Shown: piece after piece, positions 1 to 8,356 of the stretch
How positions within the stretch are numbered: position 1 is the first letter of the stretch
How the letters are laid out: every line of letters begins with the position of its first letter
NCBI GenBank assembly: GCA_039818665.1
Contig: JBCBTJ010000009.1
Coordinates: 3,343-67,342 of the forward strand
Length of the DNA: 64,000 bases
Source of the DNA: JBCBTJ01 sp039818665
GTDB lineage: Bacteria > Pseudomonadota > Alphaproteobacteria > Caulobacterales > Hyphomonadaceae
Reading direction: 5' to 3'
Notes under the pieces: model-generated
Told to the model about the DNA's origin: nothing
Databases searched by the model: none
Seen by the model: only the letters and a program-made list of their open reading frames with translations
Position numbers and translations under genes: made by a program

Positions 1-2
1 CG

Positions 3-719
3 AGCGTGCCGCAAATGGCGCAGGTGGAGTTCTACACAAGCCACGAAGCGCTGTTGCTCGGCTACGAAGAGGCCCTCACCCGCATCGATTCCACCAGCGG
101 CGATTGGTACGACACCTCGGCCCACTTCTTATGGATCGGCCATCGCACGCGCCAGGTCGATCATGCCCATGTCGAGTTCTGCAAAGGCGTGAAAAACCCG
201 ATCGGAATCAAATGCGGGCCCGGCCTGGAGGCCGACGAGCTTTTGGGTCTGATCGACACGCTAAACCCCGAAGACGAGGCTGGCCGGATCACGCTGATCA
301 GCCGCTTCGGTTCGGAAGGCGTCGCCGACGGCTTGCCGGTTCTAGCGCGGGCGGTTCAAGCGAGCGGGCGCACCGTCGTCTGGTCCTGCGACCCCATGCA
401 CGGCAACACGCTCAAAGCCTCGACCGGCTTTAAACCCCGCCCCGTCGACCGCATCCTCTCAGAGGTCAGCCAGTTCATCGACATCCTCCACTCCGAAGGC
501 GCCCAGCCCGGCGGCGTCCACTTGGAGATGACCGGCCAAGATGTCACCGAATGTCTCGGCGGCGCCCAGGAGATCACCGAGGAAGACCTGTCGTCGAGAT
601 ACCACACCCATTGCGATCCGCGTCTCAATGGCGAGCAAGCTCTTGAACTGGCCTTTATGGTGGCGGAGAAGCTCGGCTCCGTGAATGCGTCGGGCACAAC
701 GACGCGCGCGGCCGGATAG
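3..719 (+). CDS. 3-deoxy-7-phosphoheptulonate synthase, class II (C-terminal part)
   Basis: This is the C-terminal half of a plant-type (class II) DAHP synthase, which condenses phosphoenolpyruvate and erythrose-4-phosphate in the first step of the shikimate pathway in the cytosol. The frame is open to the left edge, so the gene is truncated by the window and the first in-frame GTG (position 6) is internal. About 238 residues of a protein that is normally about 450 are present. Recognisable family blocks are EFYTSHEALLLGYE, GVKNPIGIKCGP, WSCDPMHGNT and EMTGQDVTECLGG, followed by SSRYHTHCDPRLN near the end. The MATE gene follows after 12 nt on the same strand, so the two may be co-transcribed. 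The family call is certain. The N-terminus is not visible. Confidence 0.95.
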   Translation, partial: SVPQMAQVEFYTSHEALLLGYEEALTRIDSTSGDWYDTSAHFLWIGHRTRQVDHAHVEFCKGVKNPIGIKCGPGLEADELLGLIDTLNPEDEAGRITLISRFGSEGVADGLPVLARAVQASGRTVVWSCDPMHGNTLKASTGFKPRPVDRILSEVSQFIDILHSEGAQPGGVHLEMTGQDVTECLGGAQEITEEDLSSRYHTHCDPRLNGEQALELAFMVAEKLGSVNASGTTTRAAG

Positions 720-731
720 AAGGGGGCGTCC

Positions 732-2159
732 ATGCCGAGGCGGGACTGGCCCGCCTGGGCGCGGGCTTCGGACATTGTCGACTTGGTGCGGCTGGCCTTG
801 CCGGTCGCAGCCTCGCGCGCGGCGGTGCCGATCATGTCGGCCACCGACGTGGTCGTGCTCGGCCGCAACGCCCAGCTCGAGCTGCCCTATATCACCAACG
901 GCTATCTCTTGGTCGGTCTCGGCCTCGCGGTTGGGATGGGGATTCTTCAAGGCGTCCAGGTCTTCACTGCGGAACTCTCCGGCGTCGGCGAGCAGCGCAA
1001 TACGGGCCGTGTCCTGCGCCGCGGGCTCTGGGTCGGCTTGGTTCTCGGCGTCGTCTTCACACTCGCATCCTGGCTTAGCGCTGGGCCCATGTTCCACTAT
1101 CTCCTGGTCACGGTGCCGGAAGCGCGCGCGGCGGCGACGGGCGCGGAGTTCGACCGCGCGGCCGCCGAGCTCATTGCAGCCGGCACCGTCACGGCGACGA
1201 ACATCCTCGCTTTCGGGCTGATCTGGCACATGCTGACCGTCGGCGGTTCGCTCTATCTCGAAGCCCTGCGCCGTCCCGGCCTGGTCACGGCGTTGATGTA
1301 TATCGGCGTTCTGATCAATCTGGTCATCGACCTCGCGCTCGTCGCGGGATGGTGGGGCCTGCCGAAAATGGGCGCCGACGGCGTCGCTTGGGCGACGACC
1401 GGCACGCGCATCGTGCTCACCTTCGGCTTATTCGCCGTGATCGCCCTGATGACGCCGGGCTTCAAACGGTCCGATCCCGCGCCAAAGGACGAGTTTTGGC
1501 GCCAGAACAGCGTCGGCGCCGGCGGCGCCATCGCCAATGTCGCCGAGTTCGGCGGCTTCAATCTCACCTTCATCATCGCGACTTGGGTCAGCATCGTCGC
1601 CGCCACGATCTATTCGCTGGCGATCCAGCCGATCTTCCTCACCTTTATGATCTTCATGGGGCTCGGCACCGCGACGAGCGTTCGCGTGGCCGAGGCGTTC
1701 GGCCGCGGCGATGCGGTGCAAGTGCGCGACGCCTCTCGCCTCGGCGTTGTCGCCTGCGTGGTGGTGGGGCTCTTTCTCGCAGCCTTTGTCTGGCTGGCGC
1801 GCGAGCCGATCGCCGTGTTCATGGTGACCCGGGAAAGCGAAGCCGGTGTCGATCTGCTCGGGCCCTTGACGGCGTTGATCGGCTTCACGGCGCTGGTGCT
1901 GATTTTCGACGGCCTGCAAGGCGTGGCGTCCATGGCGCTGCGCGCGCAAGAGGTGATCTGGACGCCGGCGGCGATCCAGATCGGCTCTTATTTCGGGATC
2001 ATGCTGCCGGCCGCCTATTGGATCGGCGTGGTCCAGGGGCGGGGCGCCATGGGCGTTATGGAAGGCGTGCTGATCGCCTCATTGGCCGCCGGCTTGGCGC
2101 AAACCGTGGTGCTTGAAACGAAAACGGCGCGCCGGTTGTCCCAGCGCGCCGTTCCCTAA
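732..2159 (+). CDS. MATE-family multidrug efflux transporter
   Basis: This 475-residue polytopic membrane protein of the MATE (NorM/DinF-like) family exports drugs or metabolites, usually driven by Na+ or H+ gradients. The sequence is hydrophobic throughout, with about twelve membrane segments in two homologous halves, and its length is typical. The N-terminal helix region contains the family-like stretch PVAASRAAVPIMSATDVVVLG. The ATG at 732 is preceded by a purine-rich AGGGGG ribosome-binding site. It starts 12 nt after the DAHP synthase stop. The last codons contain an inverted repeat that works as a terminator for the convergent HU gene. The substrate cannot be deduced. Confidence 0.9.
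   Translation: MPRRDWPAWARASDIVDLVRLALPVAASRAAVPIMSATDVVVLGRNAQLELPYITNGYLLVGLGLAVGMGILQGVQVFTAELSGVGEQRNTGRVLRRGLWVGLVLGVVFTLASWLSAGPMFHYLLVTVPEARAAATGAEFDRAAAELIAAGTVTATNILAFGLIWHMLTVGGSLYLEALRRPGLVTALMYIGVLINLVIDLALVAGWWGLPKMGADGVAWATTGTRIVLTFGLFAVIALMTPGFKRSDPAPKDEFWRQNSVGAGGAIANVAEFGGFNLTFIIATWVSIVAATIYSLAIQPIFLTFMIFMGLGTATSVRVAEAFGRGDAVQVRDASRLGVVACVVVGLFLAAFVWLAREPIAVFMVTRESEAGVDLLGPLTALIGFTALVLIFDGLQGVASMALRAQEVIWTPAAIQIGSYFGIMLPAAYWIGVVQGRGAMGVMEGVLIASLAAGLAQTVVLETKTARRLSQRAVP
2117..2153 (-). terminator. Rho-independent terminator of the HU gene, inside the MATE 3' end
   Basis: AACGGCGCGC (2123-2132) and GCGCGCCGTT (2144-2153) form a perfect 10-bp stem with an 11-nt loop. Read on the minus strand, the stem is followed by TTTTCGTTTC, as expected for termination of the HU transcript, whose stop codon is 26 nt upstream. 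The hairpin lies within the last codons of the MATE gene. Confidence 0.7.
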
Positions 2160-2178
2160 GCCACTTCAGCCTTCTGGC

Positions 2179-2445
2179 TTAAAGATCCTTCAAAGCCGTC
2201 GCCGGCTTGAACGCCGCCGAGGTCTTTTCGGCGATCTTGATCTTTTCACCCGTGGCCGGGTTGCGGCCTTCGCGCGCGCCACGTGTTTTGGCGACGAACG
2301 TGCCGAAACCGGCGATCGCCACAGAGTCGCGCTTCTTCACCGCGCCGGCGATCGTGTCGAACACCGCGTCCACCGCTTTGCCGGCTTCCGCTTGGGAGAG
2401 GCCTGCGTCGCTGGCGACCGCTTTGGTGAGATCCCCTTTGTTCAT
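2179..2445 (-). CDS. HU family DNA-binding protein
   Basis: This small basic nucleoid protein (88 residues) bends and compacts DNA as a dimer. The complete HU fold is visible: an N-terminal helical dimerisation part (MNKGDLTKAVA...), the VAIAGFGTFVAKTR strand block, the DNA-binding arm with the canonical GRNPATGEKIKI, and the closing FKPATALKDL. A longer frame starts four codons upstream at 2457, but that ATG lies within the ribosome-binding site. GGAG sits 6 nt before the ATG at 2445, so that start is preferred. Such genes are usually strongly expressed, which fits the dedicated terminator. IHF is unlikely because the arm is HU-type. Confidence 0.95.
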   Translation of the reverse strand: MNKGDLTKAVASDAGLSQAEAGKAVDAVFDTIAGAVKKRDSVAIAGFGTFVAKTRGAREGRNPATGEKIKIAEKTSAAFKPATALKDL

Positions 2446-2540
2446 GGTGTGCTCCATTCATTCTAAACGGCTTTTTGCCGTTGGCCGCACCATGCATGAT
2501 TCAAGCGGGTTGGATAGCTCGGATTCCCAATAACCATAGG

Positions 2541-3452
2541 CTAAACGCCCAGAATCCACCCTTCTTCGCGCTCAATCTGTGGAATTTTCGCCTCGGCCCA
2601 GTCTTGCGGCGGTCCGAAGGCGGCGCCGAGGCGTTCCTTCTCATCCAATCCCCAATAGTGACGGGCGATTGTTCGAACCTGCGCCGCGTCCGGCGGTTCG
2701 CCGCCCTCGGGCTCGGCCGTCACCATGGAGGGATAGATCTCCGCCAGCACCACTTGGACGCCGTCGAGCGCCGTTTCATCGAGCGCGCGGAAGCCGGTCT
2801 CGAACGGCCAAATGCGTGCATCCGGCAACGACCCGCGCAACGTCCGCACATGCGGAATGCCGAGCAGCATCTGGCTCCCGACGCTGCCGGTATATGCCAG
2901 CTGCCAGACCGATTTCGGCTGCGCTTTCTTTTCCGCCCGCGCATAGGCTTCAACCGCGCGGTATTCCGGCAAGCCGTTCGCGGCGAAGTCGCCCTTCTTG
3001 GTCGCGAGCGTCGAGACCTCGTCGCGCGCCGGCACGCCCCAAAAGGGGAAGGGGCCCTTGCTGATGCGGTAGTTGAAGCCCGCCGCCACGGCGAACCGGC
3101 TGTTGGAATTGTCGGGCTTGTCTTTCAGCTTGCCGGCGAGCAGAGCGTGCATCGCAGCCCACGGCGGCTCGTTTGAGGTGTCGAGCCCCAGCGCATCCGC
3201 CGTGCCCGCCGGATAGCCGAACGAAAAATCGAAGCCGATCAGCACCTTGTCGCCGCGCCCGGTCAACTTGCCGACGATGCCTTCGATGAACTCGACGGCT
3301 TTCAGGCGCGTCGACGGGTTCACCGCCGAATACGCCATTTTCAGCCTTGCGTCGCGCGCCAGCACGCCGACCCAGATGGAGTTCGCGCCGGTGGTCGGTT
3401 TGGAGGCGGCGCTCCAATCCACCATGACATAAGCGTCGAACAGCCGCCCCAT
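2541..3452 (-). CDS. DUF429-like protein, predicted RNase H fold
   Basis: Function is unknown (303 residues). Visible features fit an RNase H-like/DUF429 fold: an N-terminal acidic MVDWSA, a second acidic block IGFDFSFGYPAG near residue 72, and AEIYPSM near residue 236, which matches the acid-Tyr-Pro signature of that family. I recall alphaproteobacterial homologues carrying inconsistent cobalamin or molybdopterin annotations, which the sequence does not support. The gene lies 15 nt downstream of the NADP-dependent oxidoreductase on the same strand and is probably co-transcribed with it. A start at 3452 with an AGGA about 13 nt upstream is acceptable but not strong. The three acidic positions suggest metal binding, which is an inference. 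Confidence 0.6.
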   Translation of the reverse strand: MGRLFDAYVMVDWSAASKPTTGANSIWVGVLARDARLKMAYSAVNPSTRLKAVEFIEGIVGKLTGRGDKVLIGFDFSFGYPAGTADALGLDTSNEPPWAAMHALLAGKLKDKPDNSNSRFAVAAGFNYRISKGPFPFWGVPARDEVSTLATKKGDFAANGLPEYRAVEAYARAEKKAQPKSVWQLAYTGSVGSQMLLGIPHVRTLRGSLPDARIWPFETGFRALDETALDGVQVVLAEIYPSMVTAEPEGGEPPDAAQVRTIARHYWGLDEKERLGAAFGPPQDWAEAKIPQIEREEGWILGV

Positions 3453-3467
3453 CGATTCGTCCGCGTC

Positions 3468-4490
3468 CTAGCCGATTTTCACCAGCATCTTGCCGGTGTT
3501 CGCGCCGCTGAAGAGGCCCATAAAGGCTTCTGGCGCCTTTTCGATCCCGTCCATCACGGTCTGCTCGTATTTGAGCTTGCCGGACCCGATCCATTCGGAC
3601 ATGTCGCGCACGAAGTCAGGCTGCATGTCGATATGGGTCGAGACAATGAAGCCCTGCAGCTTCAACTGCTTACCCACCGCCATGATCATATTGTGCGGGC
3701 CGGGCCGGGGCTCGGTGGCGTTGTACTGCTCGATCATGCCGCAAAGCGCCAGACGCCCCATGGGGCGCGCCAGCTCGATCGCCGCCTGAAGGTGGTCCCC
3801 GCCGACATTGTCGAAATAGACGTCGATCCCCTTCGGCGCAGCCTCCGCCAGCGCGCCGACCAAGCCGTCATAGCCGCCGACCGCTTTGTAGTCGATCGCG
3901 TGGTCCACCCCGATAGACTTCAAATACGCGACCTTCTCCGGGCCGCCGGCCGAGCCGACCACGGTGCAGTTCTTGATCTTAGCGATCTGACAAACCGTCG
4001 AGCCCACAGCGCCGGCCGCGCCCGAGACGAAGACCGTCTCGCCTTCCTTCAGCTCGCCCACGCGGAGCAAGCCGGCATACGCGGTCAACCCCGGCATGCC
4101 GACCACGCCGAGAAACGCTTCGTCCGGCAGGTTCACCGCCGGCAGCTTCTGCGTCAGCGCGGCCTCCGGCGGTGCGGTCCACGCCTCACGCCAGCCCAGC
4201 ATAGAGTTCACTTTGTCGCCGACGGCGTAGTCCGGGTGGTTTGAGGCGACCACTTGGCCGATGGCGCCGCCTTGCAGGCTCTCGCCGAGCTGGAAGGGCG
4301 GGACATAGCTTTCCCGGTCCATCATCCGCCCGCGCATATAGGGGTCGACCGACATCCAGGAGTTCTTGACCTGGATTTGTCCGTCGGCCGGCGCTGGAAC
4401 GTCGCGTTCGACCAGCTCGAAATCGCTCGCCTTGGGCTCGCCGACCGGGCGCGTCTTCAAAGTCCAGTCTCTTGATGTCGTCGCCGTCAT
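3468..4490 (-). CDS. NADP-dependent oxidoreductase of the zinc-free MDR family
   Basis: This 340-residue medium-chain dehydrogenase/reductase belongs to the leukotriene B4 dehydrogenase/CurA-like branch, which reduces activated C=C bonds with NADPH and lacks zinc. The N-terminal substrate domain contains SVDPYMRGRM, typical of this branch. The Rossmann domain starts at about residue 145 with VFVSGAAGAVGS, a nucleotide-binding AxxGxxG motif. YFDNVGGDHL and the C-terminal NTGKMLVKIG also fit. The longest frame begins at 4559, but the ATG at 4490 has a GGGAGG ribosome-binding site and begins the conserved protein, so the 23 extra residues were dropped. The actual substrate is unknown. Confidence 0.88.
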   Translation of the reverse strand: MTATTSRDWTLKTRPVGEPKASDFELVERDVPAPADGQIQVKNSWMSVDPYMRGRMMDRESYVPPFQLGESLQGGAIGQVVASNHPDYAVGDKVNSMLGWREAWTAPPEAALTQKLPAVNLPDEAFLGVVGMPGLTAYAGLLRVGELKEGETVFVSGAAGAVGSTVCQIAKIKNCTVVGSAGGPEKVAYLKSIGVDHAIDYKAVGGYDGLVGALAEAAPKGIDVYFDNVGGDHLQAAIELARPMGRLALCGMIEQYNATEPRPGPHNMIMAVGKQLKLQGFIVSTHIDMQPDFVRDMSEWIGSGKLKYEQTVMDGIEKAPEAFMGLFSGANTGKMLVKIG

Positions 4491-4628
4491 AGCGGCCGCC
4501 TCCCTGTTTTCGTGTCTACAGCTCGCCGTCTTGATCGCTGAGCAAGGCGGCTCTGCCAAGGGTGCGGTGAAAAAAAGCCGCGTCGGCCCGGGATAGGCAG
4601 GCGGCCAGACGCGCGATAAGCAGCGCCT

Positions 4629-6281
4629 ATGGCTCGTTCGATCGACCTTTTCATCGCCCAGTTAAACCCCGTCGTGGGCGACGTCGCCGGCAACACCACC
4701 CTGGCGCGCCAAGCCCTGGCGGACGGCGCTGCGGCGGGCGTGGATCTCGTTGTGCTGTCAGAGCTGTTCCTCATCGGCTATCCGCCCGAAGACCTCGTCC
4801 TGAAGCCGAGCGCGGTGGAAGCCTGCATGGCGGCGGCGCGCGCTTTAGCGGCGGAAACAGCGGGCAGCGCCGCCATGCTGATCGGCTGCCCCTGGGCAGA
4901 AAAAGACAAGCTTTTCAACGCAACACTGCTCGCCCAAGACGGTGCGATCGCGGCCCGCTTCGACAAGCGCGAGCTGCCGAATTACGGCGTGTTCGACGAG
5001 AAACGCGTCTTCGATCCCGGCGAGGGCGCGGCGGCGGCGATCGACTTCGAAGGCGTCCGCCTCGGGATCGCAACTTGCGAAGACATCTGGTTCGACCGCG
5101 TGCCGCGCGAGCTCGCCGAGGATGGCGCGGAGATGTTGATCGTCCCGAACGGCTCCCCCTGGCGGCGCACGATCCAGACTGAGCGCCACACCACCTTCTC
5201 CTCCTGGCAGAAGAACGGGCTGCCCTATCTCTTCGTCAACCAAGTCGGCGGGCAGGACGAGCTGGTCTTCGATGGCGCAAGCTACGCCGTCGACCAGGAC
5301 GGCGCTGAACACCAGCTGCTGCCCGAGTTCGAAACCGGCGCGACCTCTGTCCGCTTCGACGCCGACGCTGGCCTTTTCATCCCGTCCGAACCGGCGGCGA
5401 CGCTGCTCTCGGGCTGGGCCGCCGAATACGCCGCCGCGACCCTGGCGATCCGCGACTATGTCGAGAAGAATCGCTTCCCGGGCGTCGTGATCGGCCTCTC
5501 GGGGGGCATCGACTCCGCGCTCACCGCCGCGATCTGCGTGGACGCGCTGGGCCCGGAGCGCGTCTGGTGCGTGATGTTGCCGTCGAAATATACGAGCCGC
5601 GAAAGCCTGGAAGACGCCGAAGCTTGCGCTCAAGCGCTGGGGGTGCGCTACGATACGGTCTCGATCGCGCCAGGCGTTGGCGCCCTCGGCGAAATGCTCG
5701 GCGGCCTTTTCGCCGAAACTCAGCCCGACACGACCGAGGAGAACATCCAATCCCGCCTGCGCGCCGTCGCGCTGATGGCGCTCTCCAACAAGTTCGGCCA
5801 CATGGTCGTCACCACCGGCAACAAGTCCGAAATGGCGGTCGGCTACGCAACGCTCTATGGAGACATGTGCGGCGGCTACAACGCGCTGAAAGACTTCTAC
5901 AAAACCGAGGTTTTCGAACTCGCCCGCTGGCGCAACCAGAACCGCGACCGCGCCGCGCTCGGCCCCGCCGGCGAGGTCATCCCCCAGCGCATCATCGACA
6001 AGCCGCCGAGCGCGGAGCTCCGCGAAGACCAGAAAGATGAAGACAGCCTGCCGCCTTACGAAGTGCTCGACGACATCCTCCGCGGGCTCGTCGACGAGGA
6101 GGCCGACATCGACGACCTCATCGCCCGCGGCCATGACCGCGCCACGGTGAAGCGGATCGAGCATCTGCTCTACATCGCCGAATACAAACGCCGCCAAGCC
6201 CCGCCGGGCGTCAAAGTCGGCGGCAAGAATTTCGGCCGCGACCGGCGCTACCCGATTACCAACCGGTTTCGAGACGCCTGA
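4629..6281 (+). CDS. nadE: Glutamine-dependent NAD+ synthase
   Basis: The enzyme catalyses the last step of NAD+ synthesis: nicotinic acid adenine dinucleotide plus ATP plus ammonia, with the ammonia supplied from glutamine. Residues 1-270 are the nitrilase-type glutaminase, with the expected Glu-Lys-Cys triad at E45, K113 and C150 (GIATCEDIWF). Residues from about 280 form the synthetase, with the ATP-pyrophosphatase P-loop GLSGGIDSALTA, TTGNKSEMAVGYATLYGD and the C-terminal HLLYIAEYKRRQAPPGVKV. The 550-residue length fits the short two-domain bacterial form. The ATG at 4629 has no strong Shine-Dalgarno sequence. gltX follows 70 nt downstream on the same strand. Confidence 0.95.
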   Translation: MARSIDLFIAQLNPVVGDVAGNTTLARQALADGAAAGVDLVVLSELFLIGYPPEDLVLKPSAVEACMAAARALAAETAGSAAMLIGCPWAEKDKLFNATLLAQDGAIAARFDKRELPNYGVFDEKRVFDPGEGAAAAIDFEGVRLGIATCEDIWFDRVPRELAEDGAEMLIVPNGSPWRRTIQTERHTTFSSWQKNGLPYLFVNQVGGQDELVFDGASYAVDQDGAEHQLLPEFETGATSVRFDADAGLFIPSEPAATLLSGWAAEYAAATLAIRDYVEKNRFPGVVIGLSGGIDSALTAAICVDALGPERVWCVMLPSKYTSRESLEDAEACAQALGVRYDTVSIAPGVGALGEMLGGLFAETQPDTTEENIQSRLRAVALMALSNKFGHMVVTTGNKSEMAVGYATLYGDMCGGYNALKDFYKTEVFELARWRNQNRDRAALGPAGEVIPQRIIDKPPSAELREDQKDEDSLPPYEVLDDILRGLVDEEADIDDLIARGHDRATVKRIEHLLYIAEYKRRQAPPGVKVGGKNFGRDRRYPITNRFRDA

Positions 6282-6351
6282 GCAGGCGGCGCCTTGCCGT
6301 CCCGGTCCGCCGCGGTTTAGACAGCGGCGCTTTCAACAAGGGCTCCCAAAG

Positions 6352-7692
6352 ATGGCCTCCATCGTCCGTTTCGCGCCGTCCCCGACGGGCCGGCTCCACG
6401 TCGGCAATGTCCGCACCGCGCTGATCAATTGGCTGTTCGCGAAGAAGGCGGGCGGCGAGTTCATCCTGCGCGTCGACGACACGGATACCGAACGCTCCAC
6501 AGCTGAATACGAGCAAGGCATCAAAGACGACCTCGCCTGGCTCGGCCTCGACTGGGGCCGCACCTTCAACCAGTCCGCCCGCTTCGCCGACTACGACGCG
6601 GCCGCCGAGAAGCTGAAAGCCGCCGGCCTCCTCTACGCCTGCTATGAGACCCCCGACGAGCTCGACCGCCGCCGTAAGATCGCCCTCTCGCGCGGCCGCC
6701 CGCCGGTCTATGACCGCGCCGGCCTCAACCTCACCGGGGAAGAAAAAGCCAAGCTCGAAGGCGAGGGCCGCAAGCCCCATTGGCGCTTCAAACTCTCCGG
6801 CGGGCGCTGCGAGTGGACGGATCTTGTGCGCGGCGACCAATCCATCGACACCGCCTCGCTGTCCGACCCGATCCTCATCCGCGAGGACGGATCATATCTT
6901 TACACGCTGCCCAGCGTGGTCGACGACATCGCCTATGGGATCACCCATGTGGTCCGCGGCGAGGATCACGTCACCAATTCCGGCGCGCAGATTGAAATCT
7001 TCGAAGCCCTCGGCGGAAAAGCCCCCGCCATGGCGCACACGCCGCTGCTCGTGGGCGCGGACGGGCAGGGGCTCTCCAAGCGTCTCGGCTCGCTCTCCAT
7101 CGCCCAGCTCCGCGAGGACGGGATCGAACCCCTCGCCATCGCCTCGCTCCTCGCAAAGATCGGCACCAGCGACAATGTCGAGCTGCGCGAGAGCTTGGAC
7201 CAGCTCGCAGAGGAATTCGACTTCGGCAAGATCGGCCGCGCCTCCGCCCGCTTCGACGAAAACGACCTCGGCGCGCTCAACGCCGCCATCGTCCACGCCA
7301 AGTCCTATGAGGCGGTGGCCGATGTGGTCGGTCCCATGACCGGCGGCGCGGACAGCGCGCCCGACTTCTGGGACGCGGTCAGGGAAAACCTCGAAAAGGT
7401 CGCCGACGCCGCCGACTGGGTCCCGGTCGTCTATGGCGACATAGATCCCGTTGTTGAGGACGGCGACGCAGATTTCATCGCCGAAGCCGCCGCCGCATTG
7501 CCTGCAGGCGATCTCACGCACGAGAGCTGGGGCGCGTGGACCAGCGCCCTCAAAGCCGCCACCGGCCGCAAAGGCCGCGGCCTGTTCCGTCCGCTGCGCC
7601 TGGCGCTCACCGGCCGCGAGCGCGGTCCCGAAATGGCGGCGCTCCTGCCGCTGATCGGGCGCGAGCGGGCGTTGAAGCGTCTAGCTGTCTAG
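6352..7692 (+). CDS. gltX: Glutamyl-tRNA synthetase
   Basis: This enzyme charges tRNA with glutamate in the cytosol. The class I signatures are present: the HIGH-like motif in FAPSPTGRLHVGN (residues 7-19) and the KMSKS-like LSKRLGS near residue 242. VDDTDTERS and the catalytic-core blocks VVRGEDHVTNS and HTPLLV are also visible. At 446 residues it belongs to the shorter discriminating or GltX2-like group. Many alphaproteobacteria carry two GluRS genes, so this may be one of a pair and could prefer tRNA-Gln. The window cannot decide this. An AAGGGC precedes the ATG at 6352. The 3' end overlaps the convergent LOG-family gene by 12 nt. Confidence 0.93.
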   Translation: MASIVRFAPSPTGRLHVGNVRTALINWLFAKKAGGEFILRVDDTDTERSTAEYEQGIKDDLAWLGLDWGRTFNQSARFADYDAAAEKLKAAGLLYACYETPDELDRRRKIALSRGRPPVYDRAGLNLTGEEKAKLEGEGRKPHWRFKLSGGRCEWTDLVRGDQSIDTASLSDPILIREDGSYLYTLPSVVDDIAYGITHVVRGEDHVTNSGAQIEIFEALGGKAPAMAHTPLLVGADGQGLSKRLGSLSIAQLREDGIEPLAIASLLAKIGTSDNVELRESLDQLAEEFDFGKIGRASARFDENDLGALNAAIVHAKSYEAVADVVGPMTGGADSAPDFWDAVRENLEKVADAADWVPVVYGDIDPVVEDGDADFIAEAAAALPAGDLTHESWGAWTSALKAATGRKGRGLFRPLRLALTGRERGPEMAALLPLIGRERALKRLAV

Positions 7693-8244
7693 CACCACCA
7701 CCCGGTCGTCGAGCGCCTGGATCGCATGTTCCGGCGTGTCGGCGTGGACGAGGCTGGCCCGGAACTCCTGGGGCGTAAAATTGCCGTCGATGATATGATC
7801 CATCAACTCAAAGAAAGGGTTCCAGAACCCGTTCGTGTCGAGGAACGCCATCGGCTTGGCGTGCAAGCCCAGCCGCGCCCAGGACAGCATCTCGACGGCC
7901 TCCTCCAATGTCCCGATCCCGCCCGGCAGCACGATGAAGGCGTCGCTCTCGTCGAACATCATCTGCTTGCGCGTGTGCATGTCGTCGACGATCCGATGCT
8001 CGACCTCTTCGAAGATCCGCTCTTTCTGCAGCAGGAACCTCGGCATGACGCCGAGCACGTCGCCGCCGGCCTCTTTCGCCGCCTTGGAGGCCGCGCCCAT
8101 CAGGCCCACGCCGCCGCCGCCATAGACCAGCCGCATCCCGCGCCGCGCCAACTCTTGGCCGGTCTCCTTCGCCAACGCCAAATAGCCGGCGTCGACGTCG
8201 TCGGACGAACCGCAGTATAGGCAGATGGAACGGAGACGAGACAT
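7681..8244 (-). CDS. LOG-family protein (TIGR00730; nucleoside-monophosphate phosphoribohydrolase)
   Basis: This 187-residue Rossmann-fold protein is related to LONELY GUY, which cleaves the N-glycosidic bond of cytokinin or other nucleoside 5'-monophosphates. The defining motifs are present: CLYCGSS at the N-terminus, VYGGGGVGLMG and the catalytic PGGIGTLEE loop. The longest frame starts at 8277. The ATG at 8244 follows GAGG by about 9 nt and starts at the conserved MSRLRSICLYCGSS, so it was chosen. Its stop codon overlaps the end of gltX tail to tail. Whether it makes a cytokinin or only acts on AMP is not visible. Confidence 0.9.
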   Translation of the reverse strand: MSRLRSICLYCGSSDDVDAGYLALAKETGQELARRGMRLVYGGGGVGLMGAASKAAKEAGGDVLGVMPRFLLQKERIFEEVEHRIVDDMHTRKQMMFDESDAFIVLPGGIGTLEEAVEMLSWARLGLHAKPMAFLDTNGFWNPFFELMDHIIDGNFTPQEFRASLVHADTPEHAIQALDDRVVVLDS

Positions 8245-8356
8245 GTCGGAACCCTCGAGACGCAAACCGTCCACCAATACGCTCTTGCCGCGTCACGCGC
8301 CAGCTTGGATGTCTGCGGGGACGCTGAACATGGCGAAGCGCGCGGGCGCGTCTTAA

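Noticed and set aside
4845..6197. A 450-codon open frame on the minus strand opposite nadE, and similar long antisense frames elsewhere (for example 45832-47100 opposite the M16 gene)
   Set aside because: GC-rich codon bias creates long open antisense frames. They show no family motifs, have Arg/Ala/Asp-skewed composition, and lie fully opposite certain genes.
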